Assembly: GCA_914767715.1 (NCBI GenBank)
Contig: OU612065.1
Coordinates: 16,182,001 to 16,246,000 of the forward strand
Direction: 5' to 3'
DNA: 64,000 nt
DNA from: Membranipora membranacea
Lineage: Eukaryota > Bryozoa > Gymnolaemata > Cheilostomatida > Membraniporidae
Within the stretch, counting starts at the first letter, position 1, and each line of letters starts with the position of its first letter. Positions 34,101 through 46,819 of the stretch are shown piece after piece. The position numbers were made by a program, and so were the translations under genes. The notes under the pieces are model-generated. The model made no database searches and was not told the DNA's origin. It saw only the letters and a list, made by a program, of their open reading frames with translations.

Positions 34101-37100
34101 GAAGCAGAAGGCCACATTTCCTTCGCTTGAAAGTTTAAAGGTTGAAATAGACTCATTTACAAACTTCCGTAGCAACTATCGATGCCTTTTCTCATCGTTC
34201 ACTGACTCTCCGAATCTGGTATCACTGGATCTCAGCAATGCAGACAAATCAATACGGACAGACATTTACAGGGTCAAGGATAAAGACATGGAAGCGCTTG
34301 TTACGACATTACCAAACCTCAAGGCAATAAATATATCAGAGAACATCGCTATTACTGAGCAAGGCATTGTAACACTACTATCCAATATGCTGCTGCTCGA
34401 GGTTCTAGTAGCCCTAGATATTGAGCTGGTGTGGACTGCGGATACGCAGGGTAAACAGCCCGCACATCTGCAAAGCTTACTAGTCGAGGATAATCCTCTC
34501 TGGTTGGATCAAGTTGAGATGTTGAAATACAAATTAGTCTGCACTGAAACTAGCAAGAAAGTCTACAGAAAAGCCTTAGATGTGAGAAAAGGTAGCGAGA
34601 CTAGCAGCTGGCTTATTGCCCAGCCAGGGTCTCACCACTGGAAACAAGCTTTTGGAGCAAGTTACTTTCACTCAGAGTTTGATGATATATTCAGTGCATA
34701 TAACAGCCCAAAATCATGGTTAACATTGTGTGACGAAAAGAGAAAAGCTCAGGATTCATCATCGGGTTCTGGGTATAGACATAGCGCAAAGAGATCGGCT
34801 CTGGTCTATCAGGTGGTATGTAAAAAAAAATAAAAGACTCTTGGGAACCACTTGGATGGACAGATTATTTGAAAGGATAAACGGTTACAACGTATTATTT
34901 AGATATAAAAAATCAAGTATCTTCTGATTTTTAAGCAAGTATTGGGGTGACAGAACCAGCTGTTTCCAAGAAATAAGTCTTTGCAACATTATGGTCTCAA
35001 TTTTAAATTAATCCATTGTATTTAACTCATTTAACTCATGTGCCTTGCTACATGAAACCTTAATAATGATTCCATACCTGACTATATCTGATATCACATT
35101 AATTTGAGTATTATTCTTAAATGTTATACATGAGCATGGTATACATTTAAACAAAATTTTTAAAAATTTTGTGATTTGGTGATGTAATCGATTTGATATC
35201 TGATCAAAGTTTGGTAGTTATATGTTTGGATCTTTTCTTGTTACGATACACTCGATCATTGAATCACCAAAAGACATTTAACCTATTTCGCAGTAGATGT
35301 ATTTGAATTGTTACTATACTTTATTATACACTACACATAAGATTATATATATGTTTATGCAGAAAACATACAATCAGGAACAATCCTGCAATTAACAATT
35401 ACATCATGTTTTATATGTGTTGAAATTGCAAGGTATTTGAGCTTGCCTGCAATGCTTGTGTATAAACGGCCTTTAACAGAAGATTGTCTCTACCATGCAC
35501 TGATACCTTATTGTCTGCCTTATCAATAAATAGCGCTGTAATTTAAACTCTAATACAAGAAAAATCTTACTCACCTGACTAGAAGATAAGGATCAAAGGG
35601 GAAATAACTCTCAAGGAATTGAGCAGTTAATGACGAGTCCCCGCTTCCATCACCCATAGGTATAACCATTCTGTTATTTCGCTCTATGATTGCATCACAA
35701 AATGCCAACTGGTGCTTCCTGAAACAGATGTGAAAATCTCATCACCAAGTGCTACAGTATCACAGTTTATAGAAGTACATTTTCTTTGAAAACATGGAAC
35801 AGGCATCAGATAGAGTGAAGAAATCAATGGTGACAACAATAACAGAGAGTGGACATGAGTTCAACTAGATCTCTATGATTCAGCAGCAGTTACAGCAATA
35901 ACTGGTTTTGCCATCAACGCTGGTCTTTCTTTCTGGTCTTTCCTGGCTCCAAAAATGTTTAAGTAATAATATCGTGACAAAATTAGATCATGATCCTAGT
36001 GTCGAGCGCTTTCCAATGATACAGTGAACAATATAATTTATTGATGCCGTAACTACACCTTAATTTATGCAGTACATACCGGACAAAAGCAGAGAAGGTA
36101 CGGGTAATCACGGGCTGACAAACCCTCAGTGGGTTTAGTTTGCATGTCACAATAGTCTGTAAATTCAGGCTTGTGAAGAACACATGAGCTGTAACATAGG
36201 AAAAAGTTAAATACAACAGGGTCAAAAAATGCATTGATAGGAAAATGTGTATAATACGCATCAGAAATAGTTTACCTTGCTAGTTTGTATGCCAGATCAA
36301 TATTTATATCAATTTGTCAAAGAGTGTTGGGCCAGTCTTGAGCCCGATCTTACCCAGCAAATCTGATCAAAATCTGTGCAGATCAGTCAGAAATGATGAA
36401 GCAGCATACTACCTATATCATAGAACTTCCACTTGCGCAAGAAGCGATGTTTAACTATCTAAGATGAGTGAAGTATTCGCAGGAGAAGTCTTCGCCCATG
36501 TACACATGCTTAAAATAGTTATTGCTAGCTAATATTTACTCACCCTCTTTAATTTACATAGGTAGCACCTTATCTACATAAAGTTAGCGCTAGCTCACAT
36601 CAAGTCACCACAAAACCCACTAGACTCAGGCTAATACCTTACTTCTCTCAGGTATGTTTAATTTAGATAATATATTCACCTTTATCCATCTCAAGGAACT
36701 CCCTCTGTCTGAAAGCCAGCATATAAAATACAGACTGAACTACAGCATAGAACGGGCCGTGATGTACTATGTCACAATGCATAGAGTTAGCAGAGGCTGT
36801 CCTGATATACTTATGAATCCACTCACACATCAGAGTGATTGCATCAGCAGCAGACCTGTGGAAAAAAGACAGTCAGTGTGTTCAGTCCACTCAAATGATT
36901 ATACTGTGATTATAGCTCAAATGAAAAGAAATCAAGGTTCCTTGGAAAGAGTCGGTATCATTCCCTTGTTTTAAATGTGGGGAGGATAGTTGTATGAGAC
37001 TATACTCTCTAGCAAACAGGTGATTGACACCCATAGGTCTCCAAATCTGCTGGGAAATTATGATTACCACTGATAGAATACATATATTGGGGAGGGGGAG

Positions 37101-40100
37101 GATGAGAATTTTATACCCAGTGTAAATGTGATTATGTTAGATGTCTGAGGTCAGCTTGATTTTGAAAGGTGGTGATTTTCTTTTCTGAGTGTTCGGTATG
37201 TGTGTAGGGTGAAACCAGGATAAGTCCCTAGAGGAGGAATTGAACCTTACACATTGAATGATAGCTGTAGATGTGATCGATCGTGTTCTCCAAACTCCTC
37301 TGGAGGCCTCACATCTATGTGCCTTTGTGATGAAGTGCACAGCATTTGTGATATTCAGCATCAATGATGGGATAACTAACCTTATAGAGATATATTTAGC
37401 CCGTACTATAAAGCTTGCCATATAACACACTGCGGCTTTTCTGTATACTTGATGCTCGTTTGGATTTTTCACTTTCTTCCACAGAAAGTCTAAGATTCCG
37501 TCAGAAAGACTCTTCAATAGAAAGATGTTGCAACATTTGGTCAATATTTCCATCAATAAAAATATCCAGAAGTATCAATTGCAATATTATATCAAAAACC
37601 TCAAGGGCAAATTCTTCAGTCATTGTGAAAGAAATGGTTTAAAAAACGGTGTGAGTGAGCAACTCCAAGATATGGGAAATGTTTTAACTACCTGTTTCAA
37701 TGAGCAGATGTAGAATAGCAAAAACTGCGTGTGACAGCATTCGTGTGTGGGAAAAATAATAGACTCAAATATACTGAGAAACTCAAGGTATAAAGTCTTG
37801 GTAGTGTCCCAGTTCACAGAACCATCTGCAATAAAAAAAGTGAGGATGATCATATGGCTACAATCAAGGAGTAACAGCGTTACTCCTTGCTACAATCAGA
37901 CTCAGTGGTCTAAACCCTTGACTGAAAAAAAAAGTATGACCAACTCAACAAAAACAAAGATTATGACTGAAATTCTTACATGTGAGTGAAATAAAACGTT
38001 CTATGATGTTTAATTATTATCTGACAACCTGAGTCATTCAGAGATAACAGATCATGTACAGTCTACATTTACATCAAAGAAGGATACACAGGAAATCAAA
38101 ATTACAACGGTTTATCTTAGACATCTTTGCTGCACTACACCAATAGGAAAACTATCAGACTGTGCAGACGTGGTTTTGTGAGAAAACATACCTTTATCTT
38201 TTGCGATATTGTCGATGAACGCAAACAGTGTGCACATAGATATGTCCAGTCTATCTGCTTCGATTAGATTGTTGGTTGGTGTCTTGTCCTTGGCGGGATT
38301 GTCTGCTTCCTAAGAGAGTAACATGAGAGTTAGAATGTCGGTTGCCACCCATAATAGTTGATTCAAATTTAAATACAAAATGGCCACAAAACTTCAAAAA
38401 TTTTACTGGAAACCTTGCAGCTTATTTTTTTCTCTTTGTCAATTACAAATCAGACATAAAGGTAAAAGGTGGAAGAAACTGTAATGAAGAACCAGCTGTT
38501 GTCAATAATGGAGGCTAATAAGGACTTGGCCCAACAACAGAACATCATGTCCATCCACGCAATAACGATTACCATTTGGAATATTTCCATATCCTGGAGA
38601 TCATCTTCTTCCTCATCTTCGCTATCACTCTGCAGCTCTTCTATTCTCTCTCTACTGGCCCTCACCTATGTTAATCATATCATAGACTATCTGTATGTGG
38701 CTGAGGTGACATATAATTTACATCCTGATTATTTGTAGCTGAGAGTGAACAACTTTAGTTTATAAATAATGCTAATTCTGCAGACTGACACTTCAACAGG
38801 AAAAGAGATTGTCTAATTCACGGTAATACCCATCTTATACGCATCTACACAAAGACCAATGATGAATTATTGATGCCAAGTAGAGTATTGAATTTTTTTT
38901 ACCATGCAAATCTGACAAAACTTTATCATCAGTAACTGCCTGACTATAACATGCATTGGTCTTTTGGTAGTCTTTCAAGGAATACAAAACTACATCAATG
39001 TTAGTTTAAGTGCTCAAATTGTGTCCAGATAGCTGGTAATGGCATTTCAACTTGGGTGGGGAAAGTGGTTGATAATGAAATGCTGCTACTACTAGCTATC
39101 CCGACACAGTTTAAGCGCATAAACTACTTCAATGTAAGTGAGGAGGATGGCTATGAGAAAGATATTGAGTAGCATTCTGCTAACACAGTATTTATGAAGA
39201 TGAAGTATCCTACTTACATCTAAGAAGATAAGTTTCTCCACAACCATACTGAGTATTTTGGCTCTGATTGGTGATGCGTATAGTGTGAGTTTGAGGATAT
39301 TCTGAATGTAGAGTTCTATTAGAACACTCTGTTTATGTAACATGTAAGGAAACTTCTCTGCTATCAACTTAGGCAGGTTCTGTAGAGCTCTGTCAATAGA
39401 AAATTGAAATAATAAAAGTGTTCTCAAATTTAATCATGGTTTGTTAATGTTCAACAATTTGTAGTTTTAAATAGCAAACATAAGGATTTGGTGTGTGAAA
39501 CCTCTTTAAACAGGAAACGTGTCTGATGAGTTTTGGAAGCAAATGAGGCTGTCTACTGTGCAAGGTAATGCAATGACACCATTATAGAACCTCTACATAG
39601 ATGGCAAGCAAAGAAACTTATTATTGGGATGAATAATTAGAAAAGTTGTATAACAAAGGCATCATCATTAATACCACTACTTCACACAGAGAGTATAAGG
39701 GATTGTCTTACAGAGGTACAGATTTGATCACAGCCAGTATCAGGTTGTGGACGTGACAGAGTTCTTCCTCTAGCTTCCTCCTCTGCTCTGTATCTCCACT
39801 GCCAAGCTTTTCGGCATTTTCTACAATACAAGGAAAGTGGAGGGGAAACAAATTTGTACACTACCAGTTGTCACAGCAAACATTGAGTGGTATAATTGAA
39901 TAAGACGATGCATGTCTGTTAATCAGAGCAGGTATACTAGTTTTGACATTGAGATTGCAAAAACATATTTTTTAAATATTTTTTCATATTTCTGCACTCC
40001 CGAGTTTGATCAAATCTGCCTACATTTCAACATATAACCCAATGGCGGCTGGAGGGATGCATATGCATATTTGATCAAACTCGATCTAGGATCTCACAAA

Positions 40101-41553
40101 GCGGCGATCCAAATTTATATTTTGCAAAACATCTTTTTTTCACAGCTATGATTTTTTTCTTTTAGTATAAAACGGTCACGTACTTGGTAGGAACATTGTG
40201 ATGAGGGATTTGAGCACAGCATCAGTATATACTGAGTAGGCAGATATCAGATTCACTACAAACTTCTGGTAAGTTTGGATAATCTGATTCGACCTCTTAG
40301 TCCATTCAAGACTCTGAAAAAAGACAAGAAAGTTATATTTGATATGAGGGTCAACGGGTTTAAACCAAAACTGGACCAAGGAAAAATGAGGTGTAGCTCA
40401 CTAAATCACATGGAAAACATTAAAATGGGAGTCTGATCTGCCCACTATACGTAGGTTTAATTTGCTGGAATAAGCTTTAACCAGATTGAGGGCCTGCTTT
40501 TGAAAATACAGAAGAAATTGTTTGTACATAGATGCAAGGTAAAATGTGGTAACATTTACTTACTACACCGACTACAGCCTCAAACATGGTAGTTCATTAC
40601 TTTATAAAACAATGTTGATTAAAAATTGGAAAAGGCATAAATTTCAGTATCCAGTATAGAGCTTATTCCCATACATCTGTAGGGCTACGTAAGTTAACTC
40701 CTTAATGGCATTCGCTAAGCTTTCTAGTTTTCAGCAGGAGACCGTTGAGGCTCGATGATTTATTCCAGTTGATTTTTAGGCAAAGAGATGATGTGTACCA
40801 GTGTCCTACAGATGTATTATAGGGGTAGTTTTACAATTGAAAATCAGTTCTCAATATCCCGAGCCGTTCCCATTTTTCATTTTTTCAAAACTGGTTTGAT
40901 AGCAATACATACTCAACCTAACTTGAACCATTGCTCAGTCTTTCATATCTTTGCAGTACATGAGATGTATCAGTTTTAGCTAAAGTAATATTTTTTTTTG
41001 TAAAATCTCAAACTATTCCAGCGGTTAAAAATGTAAAGCCATGGCCTTTAAATCAACCAACCAGAAGAGCTCCTACAGCAGGTTCAAATCTATCCCGATC
41101 TAGTTGAGAGGCACAGTTCTTCAATTGTCCGAGCATATCAGCCATATAAGAATCCTGAAAAAAAAACATAACAATATCATCCAGGTCATGCCATTCCGAG
41201 TCAGAAGATTAAAAACAGCTGAGAAATCTGACAAAATACAAACGAGGTAACATCATTTTACGACTTGATACATACCTTACATGACGGAGACTGCAAATTC
41301 CTGATAATAAGATCCAAATCACGCTGTTCTCCCTACAACAACAAAAAAAAGATTTTGTAAACAGGAAAAGAATGAATTTCATTTATAAATTATTACACGT
41401 GTATCTGTTTGCACATGAACATGTTCCTGAAGCTGTCTTACAAGGATGATAAAAAGCAATGAGCAGCATACCTGAAAATTGTATACTTGAAAAATTGAAC
41501 CATACCTTCAAAAACTTTTGCAACGCTTGACTAAAGGTATCATTGGCAGACAT
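31177..41553 (-). CDS. RRN3: RNA polymerase I initiation factor RRN3 / TIF-IA (15 exons, 578 aa)
   Basis: Exons from the start, each low-high: 41506-41553, 41276-41332, 41062-41154, 40184-40313, 39712-39820, 39218-39389, 38573-38665, 38192-38309, 37692-37825, 37381-37511, 36680-36855, 36080-36188, 35575-35718, 32350-32428, 31177-31320. All phases match and total 1737 nt. RRN3 bridges Pol I and the core promoter factor in rRNA transcription. Family landmarks seen in order: AEKFPYMLHK, then VVEKLIFLDV, an acidic SDSEDEEEDD stretch (about 204-234), IIFPTHECCHTQFLLFYICS, DFLWKKVKNP, HGPFY (394-398), KLNPLRVCQP, AFCDAIIERNNR and ESYFPFDPYLL. It is shorter than the human protein (651 aa), mainly at the N-terminus. 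The C-terminus keeps an SP-rich tail (SPTADAFLGSVSPG). An acceptor lies 6 nt before the ATG. An F-box gene is nested in intron 13. Confidence 0.92.
31479..31518 (-). pseudogene. Partial duplicate of the RRN3 terminal exon
   Basis: About 40 bp in the last RRN3 intron nearly repeats 31213-31250 of the terminal exon. In the same reading frame it would encode a version of TADAFLGSVSPG with one or two changes. No good acceptor is seen, so it is probably a local duplication relic. Confidence 0.6.
33220..34833 (+). CDS. Intronless F-box protein with LRR-like C-terminal half (537 aa)
   Basis: A single 537-codon open frame. Residues about 15-60 form an F-box (LCIDIMLHLFSFLDKRSL, then CAIVCRSWR and LW), the Skp1-binding module of SCF ubiquitin ligases. 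The middle and C-terminal parts contain degenerate leucine-rich repeats, for example LRCLELVSI, LQSLTMKD, LKHLHFLY, LVSLDLSNA and LKAINISEN, likely the substrate-binding part. The target is unknown, and I do not match it to a named FBXL. The ATG at 33220 precedes the F-box closely and follows GCTGTAG acceptor-like sequence about 20 nt upstream. AATAAA overlaps the stop codon (34829-34834). It lies wholly inside RRN3 intron 13 on the opposite strand. The lack of introns suggests retroposition, but an old single-exon gene is possible. Confidence 0.85.
   Translation: MDLSPATLTKQNTTSILGLCIDIMLHLFSFLDKRSLGRCAIVCRSWRAAAYYPSLWANCLLELPVTGLSQLAGLSLKDRSVSAVSIKQDWLRLVPTTWGSRYPYDHDSKIIELYREKFAKCEAQLTQLVRCCIESIGVDTIVIMDTPIQLSVGTRLCGVKCLGLIDLDIDQEQFISILSTMDSLDHLYINNKNRLASSEILFRKKDKRRFNCFQAFQAIIATKPRLRCLELVSIAWSIYFQNRNIFNFGESPKLQSLTMKDTMILTDDMLIQVAHKLPQLKHLHFLYSQSYLIMKQKATFPSLESLKVEIDSFTNFRSNYRCLFSSFTDSPNLVSLDLSNADKSIRTDIYRVKDKDMEALVTTLPNLKAINISENIAITEQGIVTLLSNMLLLEVLVALDIELVWTADTQGKQPAHLQSLLVEDNPLWLDQVEMLKYKLVCTETSKKVYRKALDVRKGSETSSWLIAQPGSHHWKQAFGASYFHSEFDDIFSAYNSPKSWLTLCDEKRKAQDSSSGSGYRHSAKRSALVYQVVCKKK
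34834..35574. other. Rest of RRN3 intron 13, 3' flank of the F-box gene
   Basis: AT-rich sequence with no further exon on either strand. Confidence 0.5.
40001..40083. mobile_element. Mini inverted-repeat element in RRN3 intron 4
   Basis: Perfect 15-bp inverted ends CGAGTTTGATCAAAT and ATTTGATCAAACTCG bound an 83-bp segment about 100 bp downstream (in gene direction) of RRN3 exon 4. Confidence 0.55.
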
Positions 41554-41559
41554 GTTTAG

Positions 41560-44500
41560 CTGTGTAACATGAAAGGTTTTTGAAGGGCAATGAAATCAGT
41601 GTTGAATTGCAGTGATCTCTCCAGTCACTGTTGGTTGTGTTCTGTGTTGAGTTCTGAGCTAGTTAGAATCAGACTCTTGCAACTGTCTGCTGAAAAAGAA
41701 TGAACATATGTTAAGCAAAGCAAGTCTCTTTTCAACAGATACTGGATACAAGGGGTTAGCTCAAAGATTTTGCTTTTACTCTATGGCAACTTTTGTAATG
41801 GATGAGTTTCACAAAGTATATAGCCTACCTGATATATCCAAATCAATAATTGCAGCATTAAAATCGTTTTTTTTTTCAAATTAGGGTATTCAGGACTAAC
41901 CTCCACAACACTGTACTTCAAATACGAGCAAGTGACCTGCTCACCATATGCCAGACAAAATTTTGCCTACGCAGTACTATACCTGCATCACAATGCGAGG
42001 CAGGCTATAGTTTGGCAAGTACCAGTGGTTAAGGCCAACAGGTGGTCAGGTTTTCCCTGCTGTGAAATGGGTGTCATTAACAGGAAAGATATGACCACTT
42101 GTTCCTGTCCCTTAACGGCTCACCTGTACCATGGAAGGATATTTTAAGCCCCCCCCCCCCAACCCTTACCACTCAATCCATCCGACAGCCCCTGGCATTA
42201 ATTGTTTATTATTCCATGGCCCTCGCCTTCGTCAATAAAATATGTGAAGTACATGGCTACATTGCCCAACATGAGATTGGACTGGCACCGTTTGATTTTT
42301 CTTGTGTGTAATTTCACCAGACTGTTTTTAATTAAAAACCAAAGCTGAGTCGAGAACACTGACACAGAGGGGGGGGGGTTCAATTCTTAACTGCAAGGTC
42401 GCCATCTTATATGATTAGTTTTAATTCTGTCTACTAGACTTGTAGAAAGAAGAGTTTCCCATGGCACAGATAGGTCAGAGCTTCGGTAGCGAACCCATGC
42501 ATGTACCTATAGATAATATAGATGATTGGGCCAGAACTTATTATGAGCTAGATTACTTACGTGGACTTACGTGGTGTTCATCGTCAGACTAGAATGCCTA
42601 GGGGAGGGAGGGGCAGATGGGGTGTGCTTGATATGGGGTGTGCTTGATATGGGACATGGCAGGTGCATGAGTTAGACAGGATTTGATAAGTATGTAACAG
42701 GGGTTGCAAGAGTTTGGATAGTACAGGTTGGCATAACCTGTCAGTTGAAATGGTCTTGCGTTGCTCGTGATTTGCCAATTCTCATGTCTCGTATAATTTG
42801 AGGCAAAAAGCTTCGGCGGTATGAATTGAAGTTAGTCCTTGAGGACCATGGCTAGGGGTCTGGTTTGGGACTGACCTTGAGCTCCTTGTTGACCAACAAG
42901 TTTATCATTAGAAGAACTTAAGGCAGGATGCGAGTTCTCATAAGATACAATGGCCAGCGGCAGTTTTACCCTGCGCCTCATTCTCCTATCGATAAGGGGC
43001 ACGAGGCTGAGGCTCTGTTTGACTTCCCTTGATTTTGTTCTAAATCTGGCGACATTTATAATACTCAGTGACAGGTTGGTCACTCAGCTCACACTCCCAG
43101 TAATTCACTGCTTTACAAGTAAGTAAGTAGTATTACTATCAACTATCTCATCTGCAACTAATAAATTTAGCCTCTAAAACAGGCTTCATAAAAATTGACT
43201 AACTAAACAAGCTAACTAGACAACTACATCAGAGTATTCACTGTTACATATGTGTTGATATATATATATAATACATTGAACAATCATCAATGATATGTCA
43301 ATTGTTGTTGTACACAAAGTAACAACCAACCAAGTCATATAAATGTTAGTTATTATTTAGACAGACGTGACTAGTAGTAGTACTAGAAGTAGGCTTGTCA
43401 AGAGGTCCTTGCTCACATGTTTTGCAGTGAACTTATGAATCAAACTTACCTCAACTGTAACAAGATTTACTCCCAACTTCAATTAGAATTGTCTCAATTT
43501 ATTTCATGTAATGGTGCAATGCTTTATTTAAGGTGCAGTGACTGAGTGAGTGAGAAAAAAGTATATATGTGACAAAACTAAGTTCTTTCTCACATGTTAA
43601 ATATGTGACATCACAGGAAACTTAATTTGTGGGCTGGCATTATAATCTAGTCATATGATTGGTTTATTTTTATTATTACATTGGTTTTCCAAATGAATAG
43701 GAAAGTTTTCGAGTTCGAGTTCTAGTTCTATTATTGCAATTCATACACAGTGGAGTAATCCCATGGACTTCAAAATAATGAATTATTCTATAACATTTAT
43801 TACACAAATGTAGCAGAACAAGTGTGTTCCCTCTGTGGGTGCAAAGGCTATTTAATGAACAGAGTATCAAAGGACCACGCCAGAGGAGGCCTCGATACCT
43901 GACTTTTGCAATATCACTCCACCACCACATGGATACAGCACAAATGCATGAGAGGAGACCATGAAGATGCATATATGCACTATATAGAGCTGCAAACTAA
44001 TATACGAAACTGTAAACTGTCAAAACTCTCCACTTGCTGACATGAGTGTGACAAAACAACCAAACTCATTCAAAAAAAATTTCCAATAAAACTCTGTGTG
44101 TCTTCTGAGCAAAAGGGTCTAGGTCTAGCAAATAGTATTTATTTAATTGTGAACGGTCAAAGCATAAAATTGCACGTATGTTAGGACAGGTGTCAACAGC
44201 ATTAAGCATTCAACGACTGTATCCTCACTTTTCGAGGTGCAATAGAAATTCTGCATTGCACATTTACACTCAAATAATTTTGAATGTCTGCCGTAATCAA
44301 TAACAGTTTTTTACACTTTCTTCAGTTAACCAGTTTGATCCGAATGGCATTGGCATCTGCAGGTCTCTTCCATTCTCTTCCATTCTCCCTCAAAGGGAGA
44401 AACTCCAAATACAGACAGGTCTGAGGTCAATGGTTAATCCTTTCATTGCACTGAATAATGGTTATTTGGCTCAGATGGTTGATACAGGTAATGGTTAATG

Positions 44501-44865
44501 CTCTGTAGATGTGGAAACTACCATCAACAAACCATGAGGTCTTTCTTTGCTAGCACCTCTGGCCTCTGCCGTATGTAAAAACATAACTTAAGCTTTTAGT
44601 TTTAACTATTTTTGACACAACAATTCTTATCGAACTGATCAAAATTAGTTTGGGCTCTCATAGTGGCTATATTCAGCTTGCAGCATGATGTTATAAGGTA
44701 TCATCAGATATAGTGAGCATAGATAAAAGATAAACTTTCAAAGATCGGTTATATTCTGCATAAAGTGGCTACAAAATGTAGCAAGTCCTTGGTTCATAAA
44801 AGCATTCCAGTTGTGGGGCGTGTAATCATCAATCATCATCATATCATCATCATTCAATAAACATG
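41560..44865. other. Intergenic stretch between RRN3 and lectin 1
   Basis: Contains the probable RRN3 5' region, a C12 run (42149-42160), a G10 run (42369-42378), an 18-bp direct repeat (GGGGTGTGCTTGATAT, near 42618-42652) and a TA microsatellite at 43258-43270. A 98-codon minus frame at 43676-43972 has a CxxC...CxxC look but low-complexity ends, and it is not called. Confidence 0.45.
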
Positions 44866-45798
44866 TTAGTTGCAACATCTTTCTGGACCATTACCGTTAC
44901 AATTACAGACATGGCAGATTGCAAGAGGAGTTCTACCACTTGTAGGAATATTGCAATCATTGGTACTCCATTTGTATGCAATTTGAAACGGCCAGATGGT
45001 GAAACCCCATTGCATGGTGGCACAGCGACTTTCTGTAGTTGAAATGACTGGCTGGCCCGCTGCCCAGTTCTGATAACCAGCGCTCACAGCTGCCAATCCA
45101 CAATTCCATTCCATTACTGGAGGAGTGTCGGAAGATCTTGACTTTGCTCCGACCCAGAATGAGTGATTTATGCGTACTGACCATGCTAAAAAATAAACCA
45201 GGCCAAACTGATATATACCGAAATTCGGAATCTAAGCTCCAATCAAGCGATCGTTTTTGAAACTGAAAATTGAATTATTATTTCAAGGTTTTTGATCAAA
45301 GGCTAATTGAACAATGGTTTGGAAACAGTTAACCACCATCATCGTTGTGATTAGGTACATAAGAACACATACGTAGAGTGTTGAGCCAATTTTGGATGAA
45401 TGTTTGTTGTGAGTTACTGTCAATCCTCACAAGCTCTCCACTAAATCCCTTTCGACATCCTTCACCAGCCAGATTAAAATGTGCTGTGTAGTCCACTAAA
45501 ATATATTCTCCACACCCGGATTCTACAAAGAGAAATTTAATTAAATGCACACAAAAATTGACCTTCAATATAGAAGAAGTAATAGGCGATGGAAATTCTG
45601 ATGCTGATCAGCACTCAAAATAATGTACCGACATGAGTACTGGATGGAAACAGCCAAGCAAGCAGGGTATATGCAGTAACAGAATATAATTGATATCAGA
45701 ATAAATAAATTTGGACACTTACGGTCAGTTTGCCTGTAAGTCTGAGCATGTGTTACAGCACAAACAGCTAAACACAACAGGGCACAAAGAATGTTCAT
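44866..45798 (-). CDS. Secreted C-type-lectin-like protein 1 (3 exons, 181 aa)
   Basis: Exons 45723-45798, 45373-45522 and 44866-45185 give 546 nt in frame. The first encodes a signal peptide (hydrophobic core CALLCLAVCAV, likely cleaved after THA). The rest is one C-type lectin domain: CGEYIL, then GCRKGFSGELVRIDS (helix and strand 2), HSFWVGA (the WIG-like motif), a NWAAGQP segment, KWSTNDC (in place of WNDxxC) and AICHVC, followed by a Cys-rich tail ending CCN. The canonical calcium/sugar EPN or QPD tripeptide is not visible; GQPVIST sits in that position, so sugar binding by the classical route is doubtful. An upstream in-frame ATG at 45825 exists, but copy 2 lacks it, so the downstream start is preferred. 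Head-to-tail paralogue of lectin 2. Confidence 0.88.
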
Positions 45799-45967
45799 AG
45801 TTGCAGGAATAAGGAGAGACACCACAATTTGCGTGACAAAAATTTTATGTAGAACAAGACAAGCACCACAATGATATGACTTTTGATCCCGATCCTTTCT
45901 GTTTTCTATGGTTATAGACTCTTGTATTTATTGGTAAAAAGAAGGAAATACTTATAGATATTTAACT

Positions 45968-46000
45968 GAGGTGACAGAAATCAAGATTGATGGTTCAAAG
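45968..46000 (-). promoter_or_regulatory. Upstream block shared by the two lectin genes (lectin 1 copy)
   Basis: CTGAGGTGACAGAAATCAAG about 170 nt upstream of the lectin 1 ATG is repeated at 47930-47955, about 185 nt upstream of lectin 2. It may be a shared regulatory element or simply duplicated flank. Confidence 0.35.
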
Positions 46001-46764
46001 AAATTTCAGTCATAAGAGCCAATGAGAAGATTGGTAATCCCAATTCAGCAATTGAACTCCTGATAACAAACTCTATAAGATGAGTTAATTGGCTACACTG
46101 GTTAAAAATGAGGATGTCTCGTTCATCAAGTGATCGAAGTTTTGGCAAGCAGTCAGCTTTAAGGAAGATCATAGACTTAATATACTTATGTCTATGAGGA
46201 AGACACTAGGAAATCACAGATATAAATATAAACTGTGTAAACTTTGTTTCCTGACATCACAAGAGGCCATCTCAAAAGTTGGCAGATCACAACTTTACAT
46301 GTACGCTCGAAGGCCACTTTCATGTCTGTAAACGAGGAGTTCTTGTACTTGAACTAGGGACCTGTAGTTTATAACATTAAAATGAAGGGTTATCCATATA
46401 CTGTGGTTAGGAGTCTACTGACAGTGACATTCGTCAGTTTATAGTCTGCCTGAAAAGTTCTAAAGTTTGTATTGTGGTTAGTTATCGTTATATACCACCT
46501 TTTTGTGTAAGTGATAGTGATCTGGAGCACATAAGATAAGAGAAATACAAAACAAATAGAATGTGTTGCAAACGCTTATCTTTATCTGTTGCCTTACCAC
46601 CCCTGCAGATATTTCAGATTCAAGCGAGGGGTTCTAACTGGTTAGAAACTTAAACTCTGACAACAAATAAGTTCTTACATACAGTTTATACATCTGCCTG
46701 GCAATGTGAGATTGTTAGTCAACGAGATCAAATATCAGAGGACTAAGTTATATTATAATCTGTT

Positions 46765-46770
46765 TTTATT
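46765..46770 (-). other. Poly(A) signal of lectin 2
   Basis: AATAAA on the minus strand about 50 nt after the stop codon of lectin 2. Confidence 0.6.
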
Positions 46771-46819
46771 GTGCATGAAGCGCTGAAAGTATCTTCATCG
46801 TTTGATAAACACAAACATG

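Noticed and set aside
43676-43972. Minus frame with CxxC pairs
   Set aside because: It lacks a domain match and is bounded by low-complexity RTRTRT sequence.
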